From an uncultured Tateyamaria sp. (GTDB lineage Bacteria > Pseudomonadota > Alphaproteobacteria > Rhodobacterales > Rhodobacteraceae), in assembly GCF_947503045.1 (NCBI RefSeq), contig NZ_CANNCF010000002.1:527501-591500 (forward strand): a stretch of 64,000 nucleotides of DNA, in the 5' to 3' direction. Positions 1 to 6,717 of this stretch are shown here, one piece after another. Every line of letters starts with the position of its first letter. Within the stretch, counting starts at the first letter, position 1. A program made the translations under genes and the position numbers. Below the pieces are notes generated by a model, which saw nothing but the letters and a program-made list of their open reading frames with translations, was not told the origin of the DNA and made no database searches.

Positions 1-675
1 CTTCAGGTTTTCATAAGAAAACAAGAAACCGTCCAAACAGTGAAGCTGACACTAGATTATCGGGTTGCCCCTACTAGCGCGATATGAAGAGGTTGATCCA
101 TCGAAATGAACCAAACCGCCCACATATCTCTTCAGTTATTATCAATTTCAAAGAGCGTAGAGACAAAAGTGACTGGATGCGCCCTAACTTCTTTGGCGCG
201 CCCCGCCTCGATTACCTCTGATTTTATTCTTGCGTCTCGTCTCGGTCTGTTGCGTTTCCGCTCCGTCCCGCCCGTCTGGCGCCCCGTTGGTGCATCTCTG
301 CGCCGCCGGTGAGGGGGGTTCTACGGTTAGTGCGGGATACCCGCAAGTGCTTTTTTGCAGAAACCTCATCTTTTTTCAAAAATGACCATTTTCCGTGCAA
401 AAACATAGTTTTAGGCAAGGATATTTCGCGAACCCTAGGTCAAATCGGCAGAAAATTACCCGCACCAACATCCCTCTCGGGGCGCCGTACCGCTAGATAT
501 AGGGTTATCCCCAGACCTATCCCCAAGAGTCGGCAGACTCACCAGTGAATCGCGGATGAATCACCCTCGATTCCGGGCACCGATTCCGATTCACCCCCCG
601 ACTGGCCCCCCAAAACGCAAAACGGCGGCCCCAAAGGGACCACCGTTCGCGATTCTCATGCGATGTACTCGCAGA
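1..675. other. Left-edge region without a convincing gene
   Basis: Short open frames exist on both strands, but none has a good ribosome binding site or a recognisable protein. The base composition is mixed: a T-rich part around 350-420 lies between GC-rich parts. TTATCCCCA near 505 is one base away from a DnaA box, but it stands alone. The right end holds the terminator of the next minus-strand gene. A promoter or the 3' flank of a gene lying left of the window is possible; nothing more can be supported. Confidence 0.5.
611..647 (-). terminator. Terminator of the VPLPA-CTERM gene
   Basis: Arms at 621-632 and 636-647 pair over 12 positions (two G-U) around a 3-base loop. Read on the minus strand, the hairpin follows the stop at 676 by about 30 bases and is followed by a GTTTTG-type tract. 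It therefore fits intrinsic termination of the minus-strand transcript. Confidence 0.6.
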
Positions 676-1341
676 TCAGCCCTGGCGGCGACGCATCCAC
701 GCCAATCCGCCCAGACCCGCCAGCAACAGCGGCAAACCCGCAGGCAGCGGCACAGCCGGAGGCTGCTGAACAGTCGTAAAGTCCAGCCCCGTCAAATGGC
801 TCTGCGTGGCCACTCCACTGTTGGTGGTGGTAAAGGTATAGACCTGCCCCGCCATCAGGGACAAAGGACCGCCAACAAAGCTATCCGCCACAGGCGTTCC
901 AGAGGCAAGGAAGGCCGCAGTGCTGAAAGCATTGCCTGTCGATGACACGCCGGCCCCCGCCACATCAAAGATTGCGCCCGTATTGAACTGCTGGGCAAAA
1001 CCGACAAAGGCGTTCAGCGTCACATCCGCCGAGGCCGACAGCGTAAAAGTGGCCGTGTTGCCGCCCCCACCCCCGAAAGACAGCGCATGGGGTCCGCCGC
1101 CAAACATGCCATTGCCCCAGGTTCCGACATTGCGGAACTGGCCGCTCACGGATTTGGCCGAAAAGGTAAAGGCAACGCCATCCACGGTCTCGACGAATTC
1201 TTCGATGGGCCCAAGCGGTCCCTGCACGAAATCGACGTAGTCGACGCTGGTGAATGTGTTGTCCGTTAGGTCCACGACTGCGGCGGACGCACTGCTTGCT
1301 GCAATCAGAACAGCACCGATTAATGGAATGAAACTCTTCAT
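676..1341 (-). CDS. VPLPA-CTERM sorting domain protein, secreted
   Basis: A 221-residue exported protein of unknown function. It starts MKSFIP with a signal peptide ending near ASSASA (about residue 20). The mature body is rich in Gly, Ser, Thr and Phe and looks beta-rich. The C-terminus is the tripartite sorting signal: VPLPAG, a hydrophobic helix, then MRRR. In this family VPLPA is the Rhodobacterales form of the PEP-CTERM signal handled by an exosortase-like enzyme, so surface or exopolymer attachment is expected. An in-frame ATG five codons upstream (1356) is less likely because the chosen start has GGGAC about 8 bases ahead and places the signal peptide at the N-terminus. No exosortase gene is seen nearby. 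Confidence 0.8.
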   Translation of the reverse strand: MKSFIPLIGAVLIAASSASAAVVDLTDNTFTSVDYVDFVQGPLGPIEEFVETVDGVAFTFSAKSVSGQFRNVGTWGNGMFGGGPHALSFGGGGGNTATFTLSASADVTLNAFVGFAQQFNTGAIFDVAGAGVSSTGNAFSTAAFLASGTPVADSFVGGPLSLMAGQVYTFTTTNSGVATQSHLTGLDFTTVQQPPAVPLPAGLPLLLAGLGGLAWMRRRQG

Positions 1342-1445
1342 AATATGTCCCGTCAAAATGTTTAACGGGTTGGCGTTTACTTTGATGATGCGAAAAAATC
1401 AACAAAAACAGGATGTCGGAACATCCAGCAGATGCCGAATGCACC

Positions 1446-2057
1446 TCAGCCCCGCGCAGGCTGCCTAATGTCGCGCTGCAGGCGCAATGCGGTCAATCCG
1501 ACCAGCACCGCCAGATAGATCAGCGGCTCGATCTCCCACACTCTTTGCACCATCACAAAATGCACAGCCCCAAGGATCGCTGCGGGATAGGCCAGTAGAT
1601 GCAGCTTGCGCCACGCCTGCCCCAGCGCCCGGACAGACCGGTTGTTCGAGGTTACGGCCAGCGGGATCAGCAGCACGAAACCCATCATGCCCACGGTGAT
1701 ATAGGGACGCTTCCAGATATCACCCCACATCTGCGCCCACAGCAGGCTCATATCCAGCACGACCCAGATCAGCAGATGCAGAACCACATAGGTAAAGGCC
1801 AACAGGCCAAAGGCGCGGCGGAACTTGATCAGGTTGATCCCGAAAAACCTGCGCAACGGCGAGATGCACAAGCCGATGATCAGCAACTGCAATGCGATCT
1901 CACCCAGCTCATGTTCCAGCGCACTGATCGGCTCGCGGCCAAGGCCGCCGGTCTGCGCCATATATAGAAGGACAGGCACCGGAATGAGGTACGCAATATA
2001 TATAGCCCACGTGGGGACCTTGCGGGCCACCCTGTTCACGCCATCGACAAAGGTCAT
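1446..2057 (-). CDS. msrQ: Protein-methionine-sulfoxide reductase heme subunit MsrQ
   Basis: A 203-residue integral membrane protein of the YedZ/ferric-reductase-like family, about six hydrophobic helices. MsrQ carries b-type heme and passes electrons from the quinone pool or a flavin to periplasmic MsrP, which repairs oxidised methionines. Helix segments such as the RRAFGL...YVVLHLLIW stretch carry the expected heme-ligand histidines, and the RKLHLLAY segment follows. The longer frame (to 2225) runs through the preceding gene and is discarded: the ATG at 2057 overlaps the stop of the preceding gene by 4 bases. It is the last gene of the operon msrP-merF-GDCCVxC-msrQ, so two mercury-associated genes separate it from its catalytic partner. 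Confidence 0.9.
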   Translation of the reverse strand: MTFVDGVNRVARKVPTWAIYIAYLIPVPVLLYMAQTGGLGREPISALEHELGEIALQLLIIGLCISPLRRFFGINLIKFRRAFGLLAFTYVVLHLLIWVVLDMSLLWAQMWGDIWKRPYITVGMMGFVLLIPLAVTSNNRSVRALGQAWRKLHLLAYPAAILGAVHFVMVQRVWEIEPLIYLAVLVGLTALRLQRDIRQPARG

Positions 2058-2260
2058 GCGCAGCAGGCCTCGCCATCCTGAATTGGCGGGCACGGCACCG
2101 TCCCGTAAGAACAGTAGACACAGCAATCCCCGGCCTGCGGTTTCAGGACGACCCGGCAGCCTTCGCATTCGTAAAACCACTGACAGGCATCGGTCGGCAT
2201 CACCTCGGCCTTGCTGTGGCCGCATTGCGGACAGGTCAGGGTGGAGTGCAGCTCAGCCAT
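2054..2260 (-). CDS. GDCCVxC-domain small Cys-rich protein
   Basis: A 68-residue protein with nine cysteines or more, among them C10xxC13, C26, C32xxC35 and the signature GDCCVYC (44-50) followed by SYGTVPCPP. This signature defines a small family often found beside mercury transporters; some members are selenoproteins, but here all positions are cysteine. Its biochemical role is not established; metal (Hg/Zn) binding or thiol redox are reasonable guesses. It overlaps merF by 8 bases and msrQ by 4 bases, so it is surely co-translated with them. Confidence 0.8.
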   Translation of the reverse strand: MAELHSTLTCPQCGHSKAEVMPTDACQWFYECEGCRVVLKPQAGDCCVYCSYGTVPCPPIQDGEACCA

Positions 2261-2462
2261 TGCTTCGCACCTTTCGGATCAGCGCTGTGATCAATACTAG
2301 CACAAACAGACCCAGCAAGGGCAGCAGCACCAGATCAAGATAGGCAATCACGCCCGCCAGACCAATTGCGCTCAGCACGATCACCAGCAGCGGCGTGAAA
2401 CAGCACAGCGCCGTGACAACCGTTCCGATGGCGCCGATGCGCAAGAGCTTGCGGTTGTCCAT
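2253..2462 (-). CDS. merF: MerF-type mercuric ion transport protein
   Basis: A 69-residue protein with two predicted membrane helices. The vicinal pair C20-C21 in the motif ALCCFTP lies in the first helix, as expected for MerF, which carries Hg(II) across the inner membrane. The usual second cysteine pair near the C-terminus is not seen. The ATG overlaps the msrP stop in a TGATG arrangement. No merR, merA or merP is visible nearby, so this is not a classical mer operon. Uptake of Hg(II) without MerA would be harmful, so either merA lies elsewhere or the protein serves another soft metal. Confidence 0.8.
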   Translation of the reverse strand: MDNRKLLRIGAIGTVVTALCCFTPLLVIVLSAIGLAGVIAYLDLVLLPLLGLFVLVLITALIRKVRSNG

Positions 2463-3367
2463 CAGAAGTTCGCGCGCAGGTCCAGGCCTTCGTACAGGCT
2501 GGCCACCTCATCGGCGTATCCGTTGAACATCAGCGTGTCCTGACGTTTGGAAAACAACCCGCCGCCGATGACCCGTTCGGTCGCCTGGCTCCAGCGCGGG
2601 TGATCCACTTCGGGGTTCACATTACTATAGAACCCATACTCCTGCGGTTGCAGTTGCTCCCATGTGCCAATGGGGCGTTCGTCGGTCAGGGTGATGCGGA
2701 CAATGGATTTGATGGATTTGAACCCGTATTTCCAAGGCACCACCAGCCGCAGCGGCGCACCGTTCTGGTTCGGGATCGTTTTGCCAAAGATCCCCGTGGC
2801 CATGATGGTCAGCGGGTGCATAGCCTCATCCACGCGCAGACCCTCGATATAGGGCCAGTCGATCCAGGCCGATTTCTGGCCCGGCATCTCCGAGGGGCGA
2901 TAGAGGGTTTCAAAGCGGACATATTTGGCCTCGGGCTTCACCCCCGCCATCGCCAGCAGATCGGCCAGTTCGAACCCGTTCCAGGGCACAACCATCGACC
3001 ACGCCTCGACGCAGCGCAGACGATAGATGCGCTCCTCGATTGTCATCTCGGCCATGATGTCCTTGAAATCGAACTCTCCGGGGCGCTCGACCATCCCGTC
3101 GATGGTGACCGTCCACGGATCGGTTGTCATCGCATCGGCATAGGCCGACGGATGGGCCTTTCCGGTCCCGAATTCGTAAAAGTTGTTGTACTGGGTGACG
3201 TCATCCCAAGCGCTTGGCACCAACTCCGCCTGTTGCGCACGCGCAGCACCAGCCGCTGCGACCACACCCAGACCCAGCGCCCCGCCCATCAACTGACGGC
3301 GGTTCATATAGGCAGCATAGGGCGTCGCATCTGCACGGGTCAGATCGTTCTTCCAGCGGTAGGCCAT
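2462..3367 (-). CDS. msrP: Periplasmic methionine-sulfoxide reductase catalytic subunit MsrP
   Basis: A 301-residue molybdopterin enzyme of the sulfite-oxidase fold (YedY/MsrP) that reduces methionine sulfoxide in periplasmic proteins. A twin-arginine signal is visible (NRRQLMGG around residues 22-29, then a hydrophobic stretch ending ARAQQ). The molybdenum-ligand cysteine is C119 in [10 protein letters not shown]. The typical ending [16 protein letters not shown] is also present. It is the first gene of the four-gene operon reaching msrQ. The upstream gap is shared with the divergent fasciclin gene. Confidence 0.93.
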   Translation of the reverse strand: MAYRWKNDLTRADATPYAAYMNRRQLMGGALGLGVVAAAGAARAQQAELVPSAWDDVTQYNNFYEFGTGKAHPSAYADAMTTDPWTVTIDGMVERPGEFDFKDIMAEMTIEERIYRLRCVEAWSMVVPWNGFELADLLAMAGVKPEAKYVRFETLYRPSEMPGQKSAWIDWPYIEGLRVDEAMHPLTIMATGIFGKTIPNQNGAPLRLVVPWKYGFKSIKSIVRITLTDERPIGTWEQLQPQEYGFYSNVNPEVDHPRWSQATERVIGGGLFSKRQDTLMFNGYADEVASLYEGLDLRANF

Positions 3368-3670
3368 TCACAGTTCTCCAGCTATTGCGTGGTTGCGTGT
3401 CACATAGATCATCAGGTCAAGCGAGCAAATGTAGCCCTCCTCACACGGATGTCAGAGCGCTGTAACCTGCACCACTCTGCCCCATCAGCAAGAATTCGCA
3501 ATTTGACATTGTTGTGAGTGGAAAAGATTTTGCCGCCCGGCTTAGGCACCGCCACCCCCATTTCAAGGTCATGTGGGAAAAATTTCCACGTGATCTGAAC
3601 GATGCTGGCGCGCGTTTCCCTTACGATGCCGCAAGACGGTAATCGCCACAGCAACCCAGGAGAAACACAC
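3368..3670. other. Divergent promoter region between msrP and the fasciclin gene
   Basis: A 303-base gap between two genes that point away from each other. It contains a sigma-70-like candidate toward the fasciclin gene (listed separately). No clear RpoE-type or palindromic operator was found for the msrP side. Open frames crossing it have no coding character. Confidence 0.5.
3503..3531 (+). promoter_or_regulatory. Candidate sigma-70 promoter for the fasciclin gene
   Basis: A perfect -35 box TTGACA (3503-3508) is followed after 17 bases by GATTTT (3526-3531), a weak -10. It would give a leader of about 130 bases before the ATG at 3671. Only the -35 and the spacing are strong. Confidence 0.35.
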
Positions 3671-4153
3671 ATGATCCGCACAACACTTCTCGCCACCGCC
3701 GCCGCCTTCACCCTTGGCACAGCCGCACTCGCCGACGGGCATTCCAAGGACATCGTGGACACCGCCGTCGACGCCGGCTCCTTCACCACACTGGTCGCCG
3801 CCGTGCAGGCCGCAGGCCTTGTGGACACGCTAAAAGGCGACGGCCCCTTCACCGTCTTCGCCCCCACGGACGAGGCCTTTGCCGCCCTGCCCGAAGGGAC
3901 CGTGGAAACCCTGCTGAAGCCTGAGAACAAGGACCAGCTCGTGGCCATCCTGACCTACCACGTCGTGCCGGGCAAAGTGATGTCGACCGACCTCTCCGAC
4001 GATATGGAGGCCGCAACGGTCCAAGGCGACAGCGTCACCATCGATCTCGACAACGGCGTCATGGTCGAAGAGGCGACAGTAACAACAGCCGACATCGAAA
4101 CCTCCAACGGCGTGATCCACGTGATCGACACCGTGATCATCCCCGGCGACTGA
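3671..4153 (+). CDS. Secreted fasciclin (FAS1) domain protein
   Basis: A 160-residue exported protein. The signal peptide (about residues 1-21) ends in ALA; one FAS1 domain follows, with the motifs [17 protein letters not shown] and TYHVVPGKV and a terminal [12 protein letters not shown] strand. Bacterial single-FAS1 proteins are periplasmic or secreted and are linked to adhesion; the precise role here is unknown. The start is set by AGGAG at 3659-3663, eight bases before the ATG; the longer frame from 3602 would bury the signal peptide. A stable GC hairpin follows the stop. Confidence 0.88.
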   Translation: MIRTTLLATAAAFTLGTAALADGHSKDIVDTAVDAGSFTTLVAAVQAAGLVDTLKGDGPFTVFAPTDEAFAALPEGTVETLLKPENKDQLVAILTYHVVPGKVMSTDLSDDMEAATVQGDSVTIDLDNGVMVEEATVTTADIETSNGVIHVIDTVIIPGD

Positions 4154-4173
4154 TCACACACCCAAAACACCGG

Positions 4174-4193
4174 GCCCGGCGGCAACGCCGGGC
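4174..4193 (+). terminator. Hairpin after the fasciclin gene
   Basis: A perfect 8-base stem, GCCCGGCG and CGCCGGGC, with a 4-base loop begins about 20 bases after the stop. There is no T tract, so it may act as a transcript-stabilising hairpin or weak terminator. Confidence 0.45.
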
Positions 4194-4286
4194 ACCCAAA
4201 CCGCACGCCCCCACACACCAACACGCAACACCCCACCGCCCGGCGGCATACTGCGCCCAAACGCAGCAACGCCACCGAGACCCCCC

Positions 4287-5129
4287 ATGACCGACCCCCT
4301 CCACGCCATCCCGCTCAGCGAAATCGACGAACACGCCCTCCCGCGCGACCGGGGCAGCATCGACCCCGAAGCACAGGACGAGCTTGAAATCTCCATCCTC
4401 ACCACCGGCCTGCGCCAACCGATCGAGGTCTGGGAACTGAGCACACCGGACGAGACGCACAAATACGGGCTCATCTCCGGCTACCGACGGCTTTCGGCCG
4501 CCAAGGCGCTGAAACACGACACCATCCCCGCCTTCGTGCGCACGCCGCGCGACATCTCCGACGCGCTGGCCACCATGGTCAGCGAAAACGAAATCCGCGC
4601 GCAAATCAGCCCGTGGGAGAAAGGCGGGCTGATCATCGACTGCCTCGCCTCCGAACTCTTCGACACCGAAGACGGGGCGATCAACGCCCTCTTCGGCACC
4701 CTCTCACGCCAGAAAAAGGCGCGCCTGCGCAGCATCACCACGGTGGTGCAGGTTTTTGACGGCGCGCTCACCTCCCCCGAACTGCTCTCCATCGCACGGA
4801 TCGAACGTCTGGCCGCCGCACTCAGGGCAGGATGGGAAGGCCTGCTGCTCGACGCCCTGCGCACATCGCCCAGCGACACGCTCGAAGGGCAATGGGCCGC
4901 ACTCGAACCGGCCATCGACGAAGCACTGAACCCACGGCACAACGAATCCGCCCCCGGCACCCGCCGCGCGCCCAAACGGTCGATCAAGTACAAAAACGCC
5001 CTGCAAATCCGGCGCGAACTCACCCGATCCGGCTGGATCCTGCGGTTCTCGGGTCCCGAGGCCAAAACCCCCGGGCTCATGGACGACGTCATGGACCACA
5101 TCGAACGCCTCTTCGCCGAAGAACGCTAA
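4287..5129 (+). CDS. Orphan ParB/RepB N-terminal domain protein
   Basis: A 280-residue protein with a ParB-like N-terminal domain (about residues 8-110). It keeps LRQPIEVWEL, the GYRRLSAAK box and the VSENEIRAQISPWEKG segment that in ParB/RepB proteins follows the CTP/DNA-contact box. The middle part is helical and the C-terminus is basic. No parA or repA lies beside it and no replication origin is seen, so this is not a standard partition locus. Orphan members of this family act as DNA-binding regulators or are remnants of plasmid RepB. The start at 4287 gives a full N-terminal domain. A repeat-rich gap follows. Confidence 0.7.
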   Translation: MTDPLHAIPLSEIDEHALPRDRGSIDPEAQDELEISILTTGLRQPIEVWELSTPDETHKYGLISGYRRLSAAKALKHDTIPAFVRTPRDISDALATMVSENEIRAQISPWEKGGLIIDCLASELFDTEDGAINALFGTLSRQKKARLRSITTVVQVFDGALTSPELLSIARIERLAAALRAGWEGLLLDALRTSPSDTLEGQWAALEPAIDEALNPRHNESAPGTRRAPKRSIKYKNALQIRRELTRSGWILRFSGPEAKTPGLMDDVMDHIERLFAEER

Positions 5130-5190
5130 GGCCCCACCAAGTCTTCCCGCAAGGCGCGCGATCTCCCGCACCACCCCACCAAACCCCGCA

Positions 5191-5263
5191 CCGTAGGATG
5201 GGCAATCTGCCCATCACCCCTCACCAAAAAACCCAAACGCCAAGCCGTGCATCACCAGACCGC
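5191..5263 (+). repeat. Direct repeat unit, copy 1
   Basis: It begins with GTAGGATGGGCAATCTGC, a palindrome, and ends with AGCCGTGCATCACCAGACC. The same two elements with similar spacing recur at 5361-5436. Neither copy encodes a protein. Confidence 0.6.
5197..5215. repeat. REP-like palindrome
   Basis: GATGGGCA and TGCCCATC surround ATC; the 19-base palindrome is perfect apart from the centre and is preceded by GTAG. Confidence 0.6.
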
Positions 5264-5360
5264 ACACCAGCGCGTGATGTGTGATCTCGCGCACCGCAAC
5301 ATCCACCTCCGCGTCGGGCGGGGTTCACTCCACCAAAGACCATACAGAACCAAACCCCAT

Positions 5361-5436
5361 TCCATGGGGTGGGCAATCTGCCCACCACAGCCGCCTACCA
5401 ACCATGCCCACCCAAAGCCGTGCATCGCCAGACCGC
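5361..5436 (+). repeat. Direct repeat unit, copy 2
   Basis: This is the second copy of the unit at 5191-5263, offset by about 172 bases. The palindrome half differs by compensating changes (GATGGGCA to GGTGGGCA and TGCCCATC to TGCCCACC), which keeps the stem paired; the tail AGCCGTGCATCGCCAGACC differs at one base. Confidence 0.6.
5368..5386. repeat. REP-like palindrome
   Basis: GGTGGGCA and TGCCCACC surround ATC. The stem is kept intact relative to the copy at 5197 through paired substitutions. Confidence 0.6.
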
Positions 5437-5699
5437 GGGATGCGATCCACCGCCCCGCCCCACACTTTATGGCAGCCAAACACATCCCCGCTCTCCGGTA
5501 AGCGCACACGACAGCCAAATCGCCAGCCGGGGGGCGGTCTTGCGCCGGTCGCCAGAAAAGCGCCATTGGTCCGAGCGACAATGGCGACGCGGCTGCGCCC
5601 TGAATCCGTGCGGGAACAAAGCAGCACGACAAAACGCCAAACCACGCATCACCCCGCAGGCTGCGTGATCTCAAGCCCCACCCCATCCCCCTCCCGTAG

Positions 5700-5718
5700 G
5701 GCGGGGTTCCACCCCGCC
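5700..5718. repeat. REP-like palindrome
   Basis: GGCGGGGT and ACCCCGCC surround a TCC-type loop, preceded by GTAG. A near-identical element lies at 26429-26447 in the ABC transporter cluster, about 20.7 kb away. Confidence 0.6.
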
Positions 5719-6046
5719 GCGCCGGACGGCAATCAGGGAAAAGCGCACCAAATTTGCGCACGAAGCGTTGCGCCAAGTTTTGCTTGGCTCGATGTTGCAT
5801 TGATCATGGTTTGTGCGCTGTGGGTCGCCAATCGGTCAAACGGGATGTCCGCGGGCAGCCAGAAGGTGACATCGATCTGAAGTCGTCTGTTGACCGGGTT
5901 GCGGACTTTGCTGCCGTTAGCTGCGCCCCAGCAAAGACATAAATTCGATCCATTCAAATGCCAACGCATGGTAACCGTCGCGGATTTCGCCGAAATCGAG
6001 AAAGCTAGGCCGCGAGCACAAAATGCGTTTAAACGGAAGTCAAAAC

Positions 6047-6412
6047 ATGCGTCAAATAGTGTTTATGAAGCATTTGTCAGTTTTCGAGACGACTACAGAA
6101 GATGTTGAAAGCGAAATTTACGACGACAAAATGGAGCGCCTTTTCAACGAACTCAAAACCGTTTTCGGCAAATACGATATCAAGCTATCCCATTATGAAG
6201 CAGCGTTATTTCCTATGGATAAGCTGTCTATGTGTCGCTGTGAGGAATGCAGCCAGTTGATGATTAACAGAGATGTAAATCCAACAAAGTTCGGCGGCAG
6301 CGATCATTTTGAGGACAGTGATAGCCTTTGTTTGGACGGTGGAACTCACGATGGCAGAGAGCTTTGTGAAGAATGCCTTCCGATAAACCATCGCTGGGGG
6401 CATTTCTCTTAA
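6047..6412 (+). CDS. Hypothetical Cys-rich protein, low-GC ORFan
   Basis: A 121-residue protein that I do not recognise. The first half is acidic and helical (ETTTEDVESEIYDD). The second half carries C63, C65xxC68, C95 and C107xxC110, which could form one or two zinc ribbons. The ATG at 6047 is preceded by GGAAG with a 7-base spacing; another ATG 24 bases upstream has no such site. Composition differs from the neighbours: the line 6121-6180 has 26 G/C of 60 bases, against well above 60 percent in most of the window. With the flanking repeats this suggests recent acquisition. Confidence 0.6.
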   Translation: MRQIVFMKHLSVFETTTEDVESEIYDDKMERLFNELKTVFGKYDIKLSHYEAALFPMDKLSMCRCEECSQLMINRDVNPTKFGGSDHFEDSDSLCLDGGTHDGRELCEECLPINHRWGHFS

Positions 6413-6717
6413 GAATATAGCCCGATGCAGAGCACTTGAGAACAGAATTACTAAGGAGGTTTGGGCTCTTTGCTGACTTTAGCTGCATAACTTCGCAAAG
6501 TCCGCTTCCTACGCAAAACTGATGTCTGGGTCGAAAGCAAAGCGCTAAGCCCTTTGTATGTCATCGAGAACAAAACCCCCGCCAAACAGCACCCCTTTCC
6601 AACCCCCAAACCTTAACAAACCCTAAAACCACCTCTGTAACTCATTGAAGTCTATGGGGCGGGTGGGTGTCCCTGCGTGGGACACCCTCAATACGCCCAC
6701 ATCCGGGGCCCATCCGA
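6413..6717. other. Gap between the ORFan and clpB
   Basis: About 300 bases, AT-richer on the left. No gene is supported. The right end holds the perfect hairpin listed at 6665-6687, which follows clpB on the minus strand. Confidence 0.5.
6665..6687 (-). terminator. Hairpin downstream of clpB
   Basis: GGGTGTCCC and GGGACACCC form a perfect 9-base stem with a 5-base loop, about 30 bases beyond the clpB stop. No T tract follows on the minus strand, so termination may be inefficient or Rho-assisted. Confidence 0.45.

Larger units (their letters stand above)
5130..6046. other. Repeat-rich intergenic region, no gene supported
   Basis: About 0.9 kb without a convincing gene. It holds three REP-like palindromes (5197-5215, 5368-5386, 5700-5718) and a direct repeat unit of about 75 bases present twice (5191-5263 and 5361-5436). 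From about 5730 the composition becomes more AT-rich. Frames on both strands in 5733-5969 lack ribosome binding sites and recognisable domains; decayed coding sequence is possible. Confidence 0.5.

Noticed and set aside
184-548. Short open frames at the left edge
   Set aside because: They overlap on both strands, lack ribosome sites and give low-complexity proteins rich in Arg, Pro and Ser.
676-1341. Complete exosortase system next to the VPLPA protein
   Set aside because: No exosortase or exopolysaccharide genes are present in the window; only the target protein is seen.
2054-2260. Selenocysteine in the GDCCVxC protein
   Set aside because: All signature positions are encoded by Cys codons in this copy.
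5191-5436. CRISPR-like array
   Set aside because: Only two long units with a 172-base period and a palindromic core; there are no uniform spacers and no cas genes.
5733-5969. 78-residue minus-strand frame and 62-residue plus-strand frame in the repeat-rich gap
   Set aside because: No ribosome site and no domain. Decayed coding sequence is possible but cannot be shown.
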